Below, piece by piece: positions 17,812 through 27,686 of a stretch of 64,000 nucleotides of DNA. A model generated the notes under the pieces. That model was not told where the DNA came from and made no database searches. It saw nothing but the letters and a program-made list of their open reading frames with translations. The stretch spans positions 759,963 through 823,962 of the forward strand of contig NZ_GL878507.1 of NCBI RefSeq assembly GCF_000194945.1, given 5' to 3'. Made by a program: the position numbers and the translations under genes. The DNA comes from Streptococcus sanguinis SK1 = NCTC 7863 (lineage in GTDB: Bacteria > Bacillota > Bacilli > Lactobacillales > Streptococcaceae). Numbering within the stretch: the stretch's first letter is position 1; the number at the start of each line of letters is the position of its first letter.

Positions 17812-20132
17812 TTATCGATGGCTAGTCTGTATGCTCTTGATTTTCTGTAACATATCCATTAGTTCATCTTTATCAATTGGGTTCTCTTCATTCTCAGTTC
17901 CATTATGTAATGCTCCACCTGAGCAACGCCCATGAATAACATGTAATGTGTCAATGATCTCCGAATTGTTTTCGATTTTCTTTAATTCTTCCCAGTTGAT
18001 TCGGCTTTTTTTATTACTATATTTAGTAGGTACTTGCTTATTCAAAATTATTTCATCAATAGCAAATTCAACCGATCTTCTTAGTTTACTGCAAATAAGC
18101 TGTTTACTATTATCTGACAATGGACTCTCTAATAATGATTGTTTAATATCAGAAATATAATTAGATAAGTTTTCAGTTTGTTTTATTTTTATGATGCCTT
18201 TTCGGTCTTTTCCTTCACTCAAAGTTTCATAAAGATAAACATGCTTACCTTTAGATTTATTACATCCTCCGTTTGTATTTTTACATATATGACCTAGTGA
18301 ACTTATCATGAATCCATCGAGAAACATTTTATTATGGGTAAATATAATAATTTGGTTTTCTAATGACATTAATAATTCAGAAAAATTATTCATAATGCGA
18401 TGGTCCAAACTATTAACAGGATCATCAAAAATTATAGCACTTTTATTGTTTGAAAGACTAATTTCAGAGATAAACAAAGCTAAAGCGGTGGCTTTTTGCT
18501 CACCCTCACTCAAGATGTCTTCTATATTTTTATTGGCACCTAAAACCAACTCTGTTTGTTGTTTCCCTTTACTGTTAGAACCTTGTAATTCAATAGATAG
18601 ATTATTTAAACCAAGCAATTTCAAATTTTGTTTAAATGTTTTTAAGAGATTGTCTGTAAGCAAGGCAGTATGTGCTTTTTTACTTAAAAAACTTAATTTT
18701 GAAATATTTATCTCAGATACTGATTTTCTTTCTTGAAATAATCTATTTTTTTTCTTAATAAATTCACTAAGTTCGATAAATTGAGAGCTCAGCGACTCTT
18801 TCTCTTCAAGTATTATTAATTGCTGATTGTATTTCTTTAAAGATTCTATTCTCTGAGACTGTTCAGAATTTAATTCAGTATGCAATTGTTTGGTGCTATC
18901 TATTTCTTTAGACAGGTTATTTAATAACTCTTCTTGTATTTTAGGTGCTTCTATAAGATCTTGCTCTCTCAATTTACTTAAAAGTGATTCTGTATTTTTA
19001 ATTATCTGCTCATTTAAGGTCATAAGTTCAGACTTTTGTTCAAGGGAAAGTTGAATCTCTTCGCTCTGTAAATCCACCAAAGAAATGGTCTGTAATTTTA
19101 TAATTTTTTCCTTTATACTTGCTGTATTTTCGTCTAATTGAGTTTGGGTAGTGTCTTTTATAAATTTTGAGTAAGCTTTTGTAATCTCTAACGAGGTTTT
19201 ATCATAAGAGCGATGACAATATGGACAGGTATCCTTCAATTTAAATTCTTCACAATAAATTATTCCTGATTTAATAAAATTAATCCAAGTATCACTATCG
19301 GTACCAGGTATCTTGCTAAAAAGTTCGAACTGTTGTCTAGCAGTTGAATGCTCCTGTCTTAGTTTCAACCTTCTCATAACTAGATTATCTACACTTTTTT
19401 GCTCTTCCTCAAGGAACATAATTAAGTTCTTGAATTCTAACTTTATTTTTTTGAGTTTATCAAGTTTTATTTTATTAATCTTAATTGCATCATCTGAGTT
19501 TGTTTTTTTAAGATTTTCTATAGATTTTTTAACATTTTCAAGTTGCCTTTGCTCTTCTGAGGAAAAACTTTCAAAGCTTTTTATTTTATCAATATCTTGC
19601 TTCTCAAAACTATCTTTTTTTAAAAATTCTCTGAAATCTTCTGTAACCTTATCAAGATTAATATTCGGTAATGACTCCTCATCCGATTTGATTTTTTCTT
19701 CTGCTAATTCTTTTATTTTGACTATTAACTCACTTATCTCAGAAAAATATGAAAGTGCATAGGGTTTAATTAGTAGTTCATCTGCGTTTCTTTTCTGTAA
19801 ATATTTATTAGTATATTCTGTATCAAAAACTCTAATTGATCGTAAATCTGAAATAGTCGAAGTATTTGACCAAGCGCTTGATTTTGGGGTGCCATCTATA
19901 CTATATCCAATATTAACATTAATATTCTTTGGAGACTCACTAAAAATATTTTGCAAAATATTTTTAGATTTCATATATCCCGTCATATTATTTAGTATTC
20001 TGAAGTAACTACTCTTTCCAGTACCGTTAAGGCCATAAATGATGTTAATTTCTGAAGAGAAAGAAAGGCTTTGTTCTTCCGAAAGGGCATTTACACCCGA
20101 GTGATGTTCTAATTTTGTTAATATTATTTTTC
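17812..20132 (-). CDS. Coiled-coil AAA ATPase with CxxC hook, main frame (RloC/PrrC-like candidate)
   Basis: This is the main part of an ATPase that totals about 841 residues if joined to the N-terminal frame at 20124-20336. Walker A is YGLNGTGKSS just upstream of the first ATG (19986). A long coiled coil is broken by CPYC, a possible zinc hook near the middle. Near the C terminus come the ABC signature ILSEGEQ and Walker B SAIIFDDPVNSLD, then FTHN. This is a Rad50/AAA_13-type ATPase. The last 90 residues contain RRSVE (R-x3-E) and later HGRC and LHNG, reminiscent of the R-E-H set of the anticodon nucleases PrrC and RloC (unverified). No ATG, GTG or TTG precedes Walker A in this frame, so the ATPase needs a -1 frameshift or is broken. 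Defence against phage is the likeliest role. Confidence 0.75.
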
Positions 20133-20336
20133 GTTTTTTGTACTAAAATTAGTAGATGGAGATACTATATTTGGTATTTTTTTTCTCTGAAGTAAATAAT
20201 CAGCTAAATCATTCTTTGCATTATCATCAATAATTCCTTGTTTCTCAATAAAGAATTTTATAATATAGGATAACCAAGCATTACAATCACCTTTTTCAGC
20301 TAGGTCTATTAAATAATCAATGGCGTTGTTTTTCAT
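20124..20336 (-). CDS. N-terminal frame of the AAA ATPase
   Basis: The 70 codons encode a mostly helical segment (YLIDLAEKGDCNAWLSYIIK near the start) without a domain I can name. They end in STNFSTKNEK just past the slippery heptamer. The frame has a promoter and a ribosome site (GAGGGG, 11 bases before the ATG), whereas the ATPase frame has neither. I therefore read it as the true N terminus of the ATPase and not as a separate protein. If the shift is a mutation, this is a truncated product. Confidence 0.6.
   Translation of the reverse strand: MKNNAIDYLIDLAEKGDCNAWLSYIIKFFIEKQGIIDDNAKNDLADYLLQRKKIPNIVSPSTNFSTKNEK
20133..20139 (-). promoter_or_regulatory. Candidate -1 ribosomal frameshift site
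   Basis: On the minus strand the first reading frame contains A-AAA-AAC in the correct phase (ACA AAA AAC), a classic slippery heptamer. The zero-frame stop follows two codons later. A -1 slip enters exactly the frame that carries the ATPase P-loop. A one-base indel in the A tract would look the same. Confidence 0.5.
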
Positions 20337-20388
20337 ATATACTCATACCCCTCTTTTTATTTAGAAATAACTTAAAGCTACCGCTTTT

Positions 20389-20397
20389 ATTATATCA
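20389..20397 (-). promoter_or_regulatory. Extended -10 promoter of the ATPase locus
   Basis: TGATATAAT lies about 50 bases upstream of the ATG at 20336. Confidence 0.5.
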
Positions 20398-20546
20398 TAT
20401 TGTAAAGATAAAGTGAGGCAGAGCATAGCCTTAAGCAACTTTTTAAAAGCTATTTTTCACATGACTTACCGTGTAGTTTATCGTATTCTACTTTAATATT
20501 TTGGTTGGAAAAATCAGATAATGTAAAGATTCATTAGAATTTCTAA

Positions 20547-20828
20547 ATTGACGAACGATTCGTAAAATTAAGCCAAACTTACAAAGAAGGACAAAAACAA
20601 CTTTAGCCTTTCATTTCTAAATTAATCGAAAAACTCTCCAAACAACAAGAAGACAGCCACGATATCTCTAAGTTTATAGTAAGAATTTTGAAATGTACAA
20701 AACTTCCAGAATTAATTGACAAGGCTGTAAGTGAGCTGATTGATAAAAATACGATTAATAAGCTAACTAGTACAAAACACAATCGTATTACCCAAATAAA
20801 GATTTTTTGCAATTCCGTAAAAAACTAA
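20547..20828 (+). pseudogene. C-terminal relic of a large serine recombinase
   Basis: One plus-strand frame, broken by a single TAG at 20604, reads IDERFVKLSQTYKEGQKQL and then DISKFIVRILKCTKLPELID, and ends ITQIKIFCNSVKN. The pattern matches the C-terminal region (DUF4368-like: F-x2-L-x4-Y-E-x2-Q, then F-x2-L-x-R-Y-T-x4-L, then R-x-Q-x-I-x-I-Y-Y-N) of TnpX-type serine recombinases of integrative elements, from memory of the family. The catalytic domain is absent. Its presence beside the ATPase suggests that both came in on a mobile element. Confidence 0.5.
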
Positions 20829-20921
20829 GTAACAAAAAGTGAGCCAGATGAACTAACCCACTAACATACCTAAATTAACTAAACTGCTTTAAATCAGTCT
20901 AACAAAGTCTAACTTTTTTGC

Positions 20922-22442
20922 TTATTTTTTTAGAAGTCCTTCCTTGACCAGATAGTCACGCGCAACAGCTTCCGCTTTTTTGCCTTCAATGCCAACTTGA
21001 TAATTCATCTGGCTCATCTGGCTTTCCGTAATTTTACCAGCCAGCTTATTGAGAACACCTTCCAATTCAGGGTGCTTTTCTAGCAATTCAGCTTTCAGGA
21101 GAGGTGCCCCTTGATAAGGAGGGAAAAGATGCTTATCATCTTCTAAAATCTGAAGTTGATAACGCTCAATTTCAGGGTCAGTTGAGTAAACTTCCATAAT
21201 CTGGATATCGCCTGATTGAATCGCATCATAGCGAAGGGCTGGCTCCATAGTTGATACATTGAGATTCAGTCCATAGACAGATTGAAGCCCCTTGTTTCCA
21301 TCTTCACGGTCATTAAATTCCAAGGTGAACCCTGCCTTGAGCTTGTCTTGAACTGCCTTAAGGTCAGAGATGGTTTTAAGATTGTATTCTTTGGCGACAC
21401 TCTTGGGAACTGCAATTGCATAGGTATTCTGATAGGCCATGTGATTGAGCAAGACTAGATTGTCCTGTTTTTTGATTCCATCACGTGCTGCTTCAAAAAC
21501 TTCTTCAGCATCAGTACTGACCTTTGGAGCAGGCTGCAAGAGAGTTCCGGTAATCGTACCGGTAAACTCAGGATAGATATCAATATCACCTTTCTTTAAA
21601 GCTTGATAAAGGAAGTCGGTTTTACCAAAGTTTGGTTTGACCGTCACAGTCATATCCGTATTTTCCTCGATGAGGAGTTTATACATATTCATGAGAATTT
21701 CTGGCTCTGGACCCAATTTCCCAGCTATAACCAGATGATCCTTCTCCTGCTTGGGAAGCAGACTCGGTGTGTAAGACGCACCAAGTCCGAGTATTAAGAC
21801 AGCAAAAGCTGTAAATACAGTCCGAAGCTTAGCCTTTTCCATCCATTTAAGGAGACTGTTGAAAAGAATAGCCAAAACTGCAGATGAAATAGCTCCAATC
21901 AAGATCAGACTGGCATTGCGACGGTCAATTCCTAGAAGGATAAAGGAACCTAGTCCACCAGCTCCGACAAGAGCTGCTAGAGTTGCTGTCCCGATAATCA
22001 TAACCGTTGCTGTCCGAACTCCTGACACGATGACAGGCATAGCTAGAGGCAGTTCAAACTTTTTGAGTCGCTCCCACTTGGTCATCCCAAAGGCGACTCC
22101 GGCTTCTTCTAAACTAGGATCAATCCCATTCAAAGCCGTGACAGTATTTTCTAAAATCGGGAAAATAGCGTAAATCACCAGAGCAGTCAGTGCTGGTAGT
22201 GTACCAATCCCCATAAGGGGGATAAAGAGTCCCAGCAAGGCCATTGAAGGAATGGTTTGAAAGATTCCTGCAATTTGCAGCACCCAATTGGCTGTCTTTT
22301 TGTGACTATGAAGATAGATAGCGAGCGGAATGGTCAAGAAGATCGCCACTAATAAGGTCAGAAGAGACAGCTGGAGATGTTGCCCTAAGGCTGCCAACCA
22401 TTCGCCAAAGCGCTCCTGAAAGGTAGAAAACAAATTAGCCAT
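20922..22442 (-). CDS. Betaine/choline ABC transporter, permease-substrate-binding fusion
   Basis: The 506-residue protein joins an N-terminal permease of about six helices (residues 1-210, with the EAA-type [20 protein letters not shown] near 120) to a C-terminal substrate-binding domain (from about residue 235, with IYPEFTGT near 290). This is the OpuBC/ProWX-like architecture used for glycine betaine, carnitine or choline uptake. The start is the ATG at 22442, with GGAGG eight bases upstream; a TTG at 22457 is less likely. It overlaps the ATPase gene by eight bases. The exact substrate cannot be decided, but the pneumococcal relative takes up choline. Confidence 0.88.
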   Translation of the reverse strand: MANLFSTFQERFGEWLAALGQHLQLSLLTLLVAIFLTIPLAIYLHSHKKTANWVLQIAGIFQTIPSMALLGLFIPLMGIGTLPALTALVIYAIFPILENTVTALNGIDPSLEEAGVAFGMTKWERLKKFELPLAMPVIVSGVRTATVMIIGTATLAALVGAGGLGSFILLGIDRRNASLILIGAISSAVLAILFNSLLKWMEKAKLRTVFTAFAVLILGLGASYTPSLLPKQEKDHLVIAGKLGPEPEILMNMYKLLIEENTDMTVTVKPNFGKTDFLYQALKKGDIDIYPEFTGTITGTLLQPAPKVSTDAEEVFEAARDGIKKQDNLVLLNHMAYQNTYAIAVPKSVAKEYNLKTISDLKAVQDKLKAGFTLEFNDREDGNKGLQSVYGLNLNVSTMEPALRYDAIQSGDIQIMEVYSTDPEIERYQLQILEDDKHLFPPYQGAPLLKAELLEKHPELEGVLNKLAGKITESQMSQMNYQVGIEGKKAEAVARDYLVKEGLLKK

Positions 22443-23163
22443 GTTGAACACCTCCAAACAAATCTGCTACAAAGCTGGTCGCAGGTGCAGATAAGATTTC
22501 CTCAGGTGTCGCCACTTGACGAATCTCTCCTTCCTGCAGAACAGCAATCCGATTCCCCAATTTCAAGGCCTCGTCCGTATCATGAGTCACAAAGATTGTC
22601 GTCATCCCAAACTGGTCATGGATACTCTTGGTCAAGCTCTGCAATTGCTTTCGCGAGATAGCATCAAGAGCAGAAAAAGGCTCGTCCATCAGCAGGATTT
22701 TGGGTTGGGCGATAATGGCACGGACAATACCCACCCGCTGCTGCTCACCACCAGACAGCTCGCTCGGCATACGCTGGGCATAGTCATCAGCAGGCAAGCC
22801 TACTAGCTCCAACAATTCATCAGTCTTCTGCTGAATATCTGCCTTGCTCCATCCTTTCATTTCAGGAATGAGAGCGATATTTTCAGCCACCGTTAGATTT
22901 GGAAAGAGGGCAATCGCTTGTAAGACATAGCCTGTAGAAAGGCGCAGCTCCCGCTCATCATAGTCTTTGATGCGCTTGCCATCCATATAGATGTTTCCAT
23001 CTGTTGGCTCTAAAAGACGGTTGATCATCTTGAGCATGGTTGTCTTACCGGACCCAGAAGGACCTACTAAAACCATAAATTCACCATCCTCAATCTGTAA
23101 GTTGACATCTCTCAAGACATCCTTTTCTGTATAGCCTAGCGCTACATTTTTATATTCAATCAT
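22435..23163 (-). CDS. Betaine/choline ABC transporter ATP-binding protein
   Basis: The 242-residue ATPase has Walker [10 protein letters not shown] (residue 34), Q-loop YVLQ near 84, signature [10 protein letters not shown] near 133, Walker [13 protein letters not shown] near 154 and H-loop FVTHD near 189. It lacks the C-terminal CBS pair that senses ionic strength in OpuA-type transporters. It energises the fused permease that follows and probably responds less directly to osmolarity. It is the third gene of a MarR-SnoaL-ABC unit on the minus strand. Confidence 0.92.
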   Translation of the reverse strand: MIEYKNVALGYTEKDVLRDVNLQIEDGEFMVLVGPSGSGKTTMLKMINRLLEPTDGNIYMDGKRIKDYDERELRLSTGYVLQAIALFPNLTVAENIALIPEMKGWSKADIQQKTDELLELVGLPADDYAQRMPSELSGGEQQRVGIVRAIIAQPKILLMDEPFSALDAISRKQLQSLTKSIHDQFGMTTIFVTHDTDEALKLGNRIAVLQEGEIRQVATPEEILSAPATSFVADLFGGVQHG

Positions 23164-23177
23164 TCTTTGTCCTCAAT

Positions 23178-23942
23178 TTAAAACTTCCCTCGATTAGTTA
23201 AGTCTTCTACCTTAGGCATGACTTCTTTATTGTCCCAATGCTCCACAATTAATCCATTCTCCAAACGGAAGATGTCATACTGGGCATAAGCCACCCCATC
23301 TATCTGAGTCTGCCCATAGCTAACCACATAGTTCCCTTGACCCAAAAGCTGGAAAACAAAGTCAAAAGTAAGATCGTGCTCAGCTACATAGTTTTTATAA
23401 GCCTGACTTCCTTGGCCAATCTCATGATTATGCTGAATCAAATCTTCTGCCACATAATCACTCCACTGCTCTAGCTCCCCATTTTGGAAAATTTCTGTCA
23501 AGAAACGACGAACGGTTTTTTTATTTGCTACTGTCTTGTCCAAATCCTTGATTTCAAAATCTCCAAAGATCTGGTCTAACTGTCCATTTTCTGGAACACG
23601 ATAGTAGTCAATGACATCCCAATGCTCCACGATACGGCCATTCTCATCCGCACGGAAAGTATCAGTCGTCACCCATTGAGCTTCCCCGCCATTGAGATAT
23701 TGATGAACATGGACGAAGACTAGATTGCCGTCTTCAATGGTGCGAACAATCTTCATCTCACGCTCGGGATGGCGCTCAAAGAAATTTGCAAAGAAAGCCG
23801 CAAACCCTTCTTTCCCATCTGGCACACCTGTTGAGTGTTGAATGTAGGTATCCCCTACAGACTGAGCTTGAGCCTCGGCAACGCGCCCATCTTGAATGGC
23901 ATGAATGTATAAATTTTGTGCATTTTCAACTTGTTTTGACAT
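23178..23942 (-). CDS. SnoaL-like (NTF2-fold) protein, two tandem domains
   Basis: The 254-residue protein is made of two related halves of about 125 residues, each an NTF2/SnoaL-like fold. Each half repeats the pattern IQH(S/N)...G, then a central strand with a VFVHVHQY- or VSYGQTQ-type stretch, then a Phe-Arg strand and G-x-I-VEHWD. VEHWD occurs near residues 105 and 234. Such proteins bind small hydrophobic ligands or act as cyclases or isomerases; the substrate is unknown. It sits between the MarR regulator and the ABC transporter, four bases after the former, so all four genes are probably co-transcribed. Confidence 0.78.
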   Translation of the reverse strand: MSKQVENAQNLYIHAIQDGRVAEAQAQSVGDTYIQHSTGVPDGKEGFAAFFANFFERHPEREMKIVRTIEDGNLVFVHVHQYLNGGEAQWVTTDTFRADENGRIVEHWDVIDYYRVPENGQLDQIFGDFEIKDLDKTVANKKTVRRFLTEIFQNGELEQWSDYVAEDLIQHNHEIGQGSQAYKNYVAEHDLTFDFVFQLLGQGNYVVSYGQTQIDGVAYAQYDIFRLENGLIVEHWDNKEVMPKVEDLTNRGKF

Positions 23943-23945
23943 GAT

Positions 23946-24383
23946 TTATGCCTCTTTTTCTTTTAAATTCGCTAAGATGCGTTCCTGATAACTTTCAAAC
24001 TGGCGAATTTCTTCCTCTGAGAAACCTTTATAAAAAATAGCATCCAATTTTTGACTGATACGATGGCCAACTTCTTTCTGGGACCAACCTTGCTCCGTCA
24101 ACTTGACATATTTTTTTCGCTTGTCTAAACCACACTGACTAAAGGTCACCAACCCCTGTTCTTCCAACTTTTTCAGCATAGTCGTCAGCGTATTATTGGC
24201 CAGTCCTGTCGCCAGCGCAATATCTGTGGCCGTCGCACAGCCCGTTTCACTATTCCATAAAACTGTGAGAATCTTGCCCTGTTCACTCCGATAAAGGGCT
24301 TCAGGATCCTGATTCAGTAACTTTTGAAAAATCCGCCCATTCAACAAACGAATATGATAGGCTACCAAATGACTGTCTTTCAT
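23946..24383 (-). CDS. MarR-family transcriptional regulator
   Basis: The 145-residue winged-helix protein has the recognition region ATDIALATGLANNTLTTMLK near residue 53 and the wing KLEEQGLVTFSQCGLDKRKKYVKLT near 72-95. It leads the operon with the SnoaL-like protein and the betaine/choline transporter and presumably controls it. Cys residues near 49 (ETGCATA) and 84 could sense oxidation or thiol-reactive compounds, but this is speculative. The promoter upstream is near consensus. Confidence 0.88.
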   Translation of the reverse strand: MKDSHLVAYHIRLLNGRIFQKLLNQDPEALYRSEQGKILTVLWNSETGCATATDIALATGLANNTLTTMLKKLEEQGLVTFSQCGLDKRKKYVKLTEQGWSQKEVGHRISQKLDAIFYKGFSEEEIRQFESYQERILANLKEKEA

Positions 24384-24421
24384 ACTCCCTCCAATTTATT
24401 TCTATATCGAATCGTTTTTAA

Positions 24422-24450
24422 ATTGTAACATCTAGAATTATATCTGTCAA
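24422..24450 (-). promoter_or_regulatory. MarR-operon promoter
   Basis: TTGACA (24445-24450) and TACAAT (24422-24427) are exactly 17 bases apart. The spacer contains TCTAGA, a possible part of a MarR operator. Confidence 0.8.
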
Positions 24451-24500
24451 GCATTTTGTTCTATTTGGAAATAATTTTAAACTGAATAAAGATTATAAAC

Positions 24501-24548
24501 AAAAAAGCCCAGTATAAACAGGAAATCCCCTTCTTACACTGAGCTTCT
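24501..24548 (-). terminator. Terminator after the Sua5-like gene
   Basis: AAGCTCAGTGTAA pairs imperfectly with TTTATACTGGGCTT on the minus strand, followed by TTTTTT. Confidence 0.65.
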
Positions 24549-24556
24549 TTTTTATA

Positions 24557-25336
24557 TTAGTAATATTCACCCTGACGGTAATCCCATGAGTTAAAGGTAT
24601 CAGACAGGTGCATCATGATTTTGTCGATGTCCAAGCCTTTGCGGATGACCACTGGTGCTGGTGAGATGGAACGTTGCCCACCTTGTTCTGGAATCAGTTT
24701 TCCATCCTTGTCTACCATAGAGACCATAACACCTTGCTCGTAGCGAGTTTCAATGGTCTTGTCTGGCTGGATAGAGGCTACATAGTCGTCTGCTTCAATA
24801 ACCAAATCAACAGCATTTTCGATGCGCTCGCCAATTCCTTCTACCTTGCCGCGGTTTCCTTTACCAGATGGGTTGGCTGAGGAAGCATAGACCATCTTGC
24901 CTTCTTCCCAAAGCTTAGCTGCCAGCTGCTCGCCCGCCTTACCAAACTTAATAACAAAACAGCTAGTGCCACGAACATCTGTCATCAGCTCTTCCCGACC
25001 GTCGCCAAAGGCCTTGAGCTTTTCAAAAGCTTCTGGCTTCCATGGAAGGATACAGCCCAAGAGGATGTCTTCATCCCAATGCTTTTGATAAAAAGCTTCA
25101 ATTTCCGGATTTAGCTGAGCCAAAGCACGGAGCTCATCCATACTGCCACAGAGGACAACACCTGGCTTATTACGGTTACGAGCCTTAGCTTCGAACTTAC
25201 GCTCCAAGCCAGCTTTATCGCTGGTCATGATGATGTAACCCACCTTGGTCGGGCAAACGATACAGCCACCATCGCCTTTCAAGATATCATAACCTTCTTG
25301 TGAAAGCTGTCCGTTCCATTGAATGTGTTTTGTCAT
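24557..25336 (-). CDS. Sua5/YciO/YrdC family protein
   Basis: The 259-residue protein carries the YrdC-fold pattern: GGCIVCPTKVGYIIMTS near residue 23, KARNRNKPGVVL near 51, and SSANPSGKGN near 152. Members bind RNA and ATP; Sua5/TsaC makes threonylcarbamoyl-AMP for tRNA t6A. This sequence is divergent (CPTKVGY in place of the usual PT-T-YG) and longer at the C terminus, so it is more likely a YciO-like paralogue than the essential Sua5. Confidence 0.8.
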   Translation of the reverse strand: MTKHIQWNGQLSQEGYDILKGDGGCIVCPTKVGYIIMTSDKAGLERKFEAKARNRNKPGVVLCGSMDELRALAQLNPEIEAFYQKHWDEDILLGCILPWKPEAFEKLKAFGDGREELMTDVRGTSCFVIKFGKAGEQLAAKLWEEGKMVYASSANPSGKGNRGKVEGIGERIENAVDLVIEADDYVASIQPDKTIETRYEQGVMVSMVDKDGKLIPEQGGQRSISPAPVVIRKGLDIDKIMMHLSDTFNSWDYRQGEYY

Positions 25337-25435
25337 AAGTTTCTTCCTTTTCTATTAAATTAAGATTTATTTTACCATATATTTTTATCGGAGACAAGGT
25401 TTTTTCAGAATTTTCTCAATATAGAAAAAATAAGG

Positions 25436-26026
25436 TTACTGCCAATAAGATGGACGATTTTTTTCATATTCTGCAATCAAATCCTCATACTGCAGTGTAA
25501 TGCCAATGTCATCTAGACCGTTGAGGAGCTTGTGCTTCCATTCTCCATCAATGTCAAAGGAGAATTCTCCAACCGGCGAAAAAATCTTCTGCTGCTCCAA
25601 ATCCACCGTCACTTCATCTGTCGGCTTCAGATTCGCCAAGGCTTGCCGTACTTCTAGCGGCTGGACGATAGGCAGCATACCGTTGTTAAGCTCATTATTG
25701 TAGTGAATATCTCCGAAAGATCCAGCAATGACTACCTTGAAGCCATAGTCAGCCAAGGCCCAGGCAGCGTGCTCCCGAGAGGAACCAGCCCCGAAATTAT
25801 CCCCTGTAATCAGAATAGTTGCCTTGCGGTACTCCGGTCTATTAAAGACAAAATCAGGATCTTCCGTGTACTGATTGTCTAGATAGCGCCATGCGTACAT
25901 GAGGTACTTGCCAAAACCTTTTTTATCAATCAACTTGAGAAACTGCTTGGGCAAAATTTGGTCCGTGTCAATATTATCGTTCATGAGGGGGACTGTTGTC
26001 CCCGTGTAAATTGTAAATTTTTCCAT
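25436..26026 (-). CDS. leuD: 3-isopropylmalate dehydratase small subunit
   Basis: The 196-residue aconitase-type swivel subunit shows [14 protein letters not shown] near residue 18 and [17 protein letters not shown] near 74, the standard LeuD motifs. With LeuC it isomerises 2- to 3-isopropylmalate in leucine synthesis. It is the last gene of the leu operon, nine bases after leuC. No strong terminator hairpin is obvious just downstream. Confidence 0.97.
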   Translation of the reverse strand: MEKFTIYTGTTVPLMNDNIDTDQILPKQFLKLIDKKGFGKYLMYAWRYLDNQYTEDPDFVFNRPEYRKATILITGDNFGAGSSREHAAWALADYGFKVVIAGSFGDIHYNNELNNGMLPIVQPLEVRQALANLKPTDEVTVDLEQQKIFSPVGEFSFDIDGEWKHKLLNGLDDIGITLQYEDLIAEYEKNRPSYWQ

Positions 26027-26035
26027 AAACCTTCC

Positions 26036-27418
26036 TTACTGGACCTCCGGTAGCTGGCGGACGTCTACAAAGCGCCCGGCAATGGCTGCCGCTGCTGCCA
26101 TGGCTGGACTGCAAAGATGAGTCTTAGCTCCAAATCCCTGCCGATCCTCAAAGTTCCGATTACTGGTCGAGGCACAGTGAACTCCGTCTGGCACCTTGTC
26201 TGGATTCATTCCCAGGCACATAGAGCAGCCGGGATCGCGCCACTCAAAGCCTGCATCCATGAAAATCTTATCCAGTCCCATCTTTTCAGCAGCCCTCTTG
26301 ACCGGACGAGAGCCTGGTACGACGATAGCTGTCAGATTGGGAGCAATGTGCTTACCAGCGACAAACTTAGCAGCCAGCTGCAAGTCACTGAGTCTGGCAT
26401 TAGTGCATGAGCCGATAAAGATATAACCTAGGTCAATATCTTCTGCTTTCTTACCCGGGGCGAGGTCCATGTAATTGTAGGCGCGCTCGTCGTTCATGTC
26501 GCGGATTTCTGGGAAAGCTGCACCGAACTCTACTCCCATAGAAGGATTGGTTCCCCAAGTCACCATTGGTGCAAGCGTGGAAACATCAATCTCAATGACC
26601 TTATCATAGACGGCATCAGGATCACTGACCAAAGTCTTCCAATCAGCTACCGCTGCTTCAAAGTCCTTGGGAGCGTCCGGCCGCCCTTTAACGTAATCAT
26701 AAGTCTTCTGGTCGGGATTCATAATGCCCATCTTAGAGCCAAACTCAATGGACATATTGCAGATGGTCATGCGCTCTTCCATGGTCAGATGATCAATCGC
26801 ATCACCAGCATACTCGACCACATGACCAACACCAGCGGCCACACCATATCGGGCAATCAGAGCGAGGATAAAGTCCTTGGAATAGACACCTTTAGGTGGC
26901 ACCCCAGTAAATTTGACCAGCATTTTCTTAGGCTTGACTTGCCAAATGGTCTGCGTGGCAAAAACGTGCTCCACCTCCGAAGTACCAATTCCAAAAGCAA
27001 TAGCTCCAAAAGCTCCGTGAGTAGCCGTGTGACTGTCACCGCAGACGATGAATTTGCCCGGCTGAGTCTTGCCCGTTTCCGGTCCAACCATATGGACAAT
27101 CCCCTGCAGTTCCGATCCGTGAGCCGCGTGTTCAATGCCAAAATCCTTGACATTCTCAGAAAGTTTATCAATCTGAGCCTTGGAAATCACATCCCGAATA
27201 TCATAGATATTGACCGTAGGAACATTATGGTCAAAGGTTCCAAAGGTTAAATCCGGCCGTCTAACTTTGCGACCTGCATCTCGAAGGCCCTGAAAAGCCT
27301 GAGGGCTGGTCACTTCATGAATATAATGCTGATCCACATACATAAGCTGGGGCTGGCCTTCTTCACCAGTTATCAGATGCCTTTCCCACAGCTTATCAAA
27401 AATCGATTTTCCAGCCAT
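26036..27418 (-). CDS. leuC: 3-isopropylmalate dehydratase large subunit
   Basis: The 460-residue aconitase-family subunit binds a 4Fe-4S cluster. The ligand cysteines are visible in [11 protein letters not shown] near residue 345 and in [13 protein letters not shown] near 405. [15 protein letters not shown] near 126 and TFDHNVPT near 60 are further LeuC motifs. The ATG at 27418 has GGAG eight bases upstream; an upstream in-frame TTG at 27451 lies inside the DUF1294 gene and is unlikely. Translation is probably coupled to DUF1294, which ends one base before. Confidence 0.97.
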   Translation of the reverse strand: MAGKSIFDKLWERHLITGEEGQPQLMYVDQHYIHEVTSPQAFQGLRDAGRKVRRPDLTFGTFDHNVPTVNIYDIRDVISKAQIDKLSENVKDFGIEHAAHGSELQGIVHMVGPETGKTQPGKFIVCGDSHTATHGAFGAIAFGIGTSEVEHVFATQTIWQVKPKKMLVKFTGVPPKGVYSKDFILALIARYGVAAGVGHVVEYAGDAIDHLTMEERMTICNMSIEFGSKMGIMNPDQKTYDYVKGRPDAPKDFEAAVADWKTLVSDPDAVYDKVIEIDVSTLAPMVTWGTNPSMGVEFGAAFPEIRDMNDERAYNYMDLAPGKKAEDIDLGYIFIGSCTNARLSDLQLAAKFVAGKHIAPNLTAIVVPGSRPVKRAAEKMGLDKIFMDAGFEWRDPGCSMCLGMNPDKVPDGVHCASTSNRNFEDRQGFGAKTHLCSPAMAAAAAIAGRFVDVRQLPEVQ

Positions 27419-27419
27419 A

Positions 27420-27686
27420 CTAGCTTCTCCATATGTAATATAAAATTCCAATTTCCACTATTATTCCGCAAATCCAAGCCAGCCAGAAATACCATTTTCT
27501 GGTCTTGTGGTGAAAGAGTCGACCGCCTAATAAAGCGCCCAAACCTCCGGCTGCCAATGCTGACAAGAGCAAAGTCTTCTCTGGAATGCGGTAGTGATTT
27601 TTCTTAGCCTTACGCTTATCCCAGCCATAAAGCAGGAAAACGATAAGGTTCCAAAGTAGGCAAATACCTGTTAATATCCATTTCAT
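27420..27686 (-). CDS. DUF1294 membrane protein inside the leu operon
   Basis: The 88-residue protein has about three hydrophobic segments and the family pattern [10 protein letters not shown]...RIPEKTLLL near residues 20-40, then GGLGALLG. The function is unknown. It overlaps the leuB stop by four bases and leuC begins directly after it, so it is made with the leucine enzymes. Whether it has any role in leucine metabolism or transport is open. Confidence 0.8.
   Translation of the reverse strand: MKWILTGICLLWNLIVFLLYGWDKRKAKKNHYRIPEKTLLLSALAAGGLGALLGGRLFHHKTRKWYFWLAWICGIIVEIGILYYIWRS

Noticed and set aside
20603..20812. 69-codon minus-strand ORF in the gap beside the transporter gene
   Set aside because: It is antisense to the serine-recombinase relic, has no ribosome site and its hydrophobic reading is explained by the AT-rich antisense of that relic.
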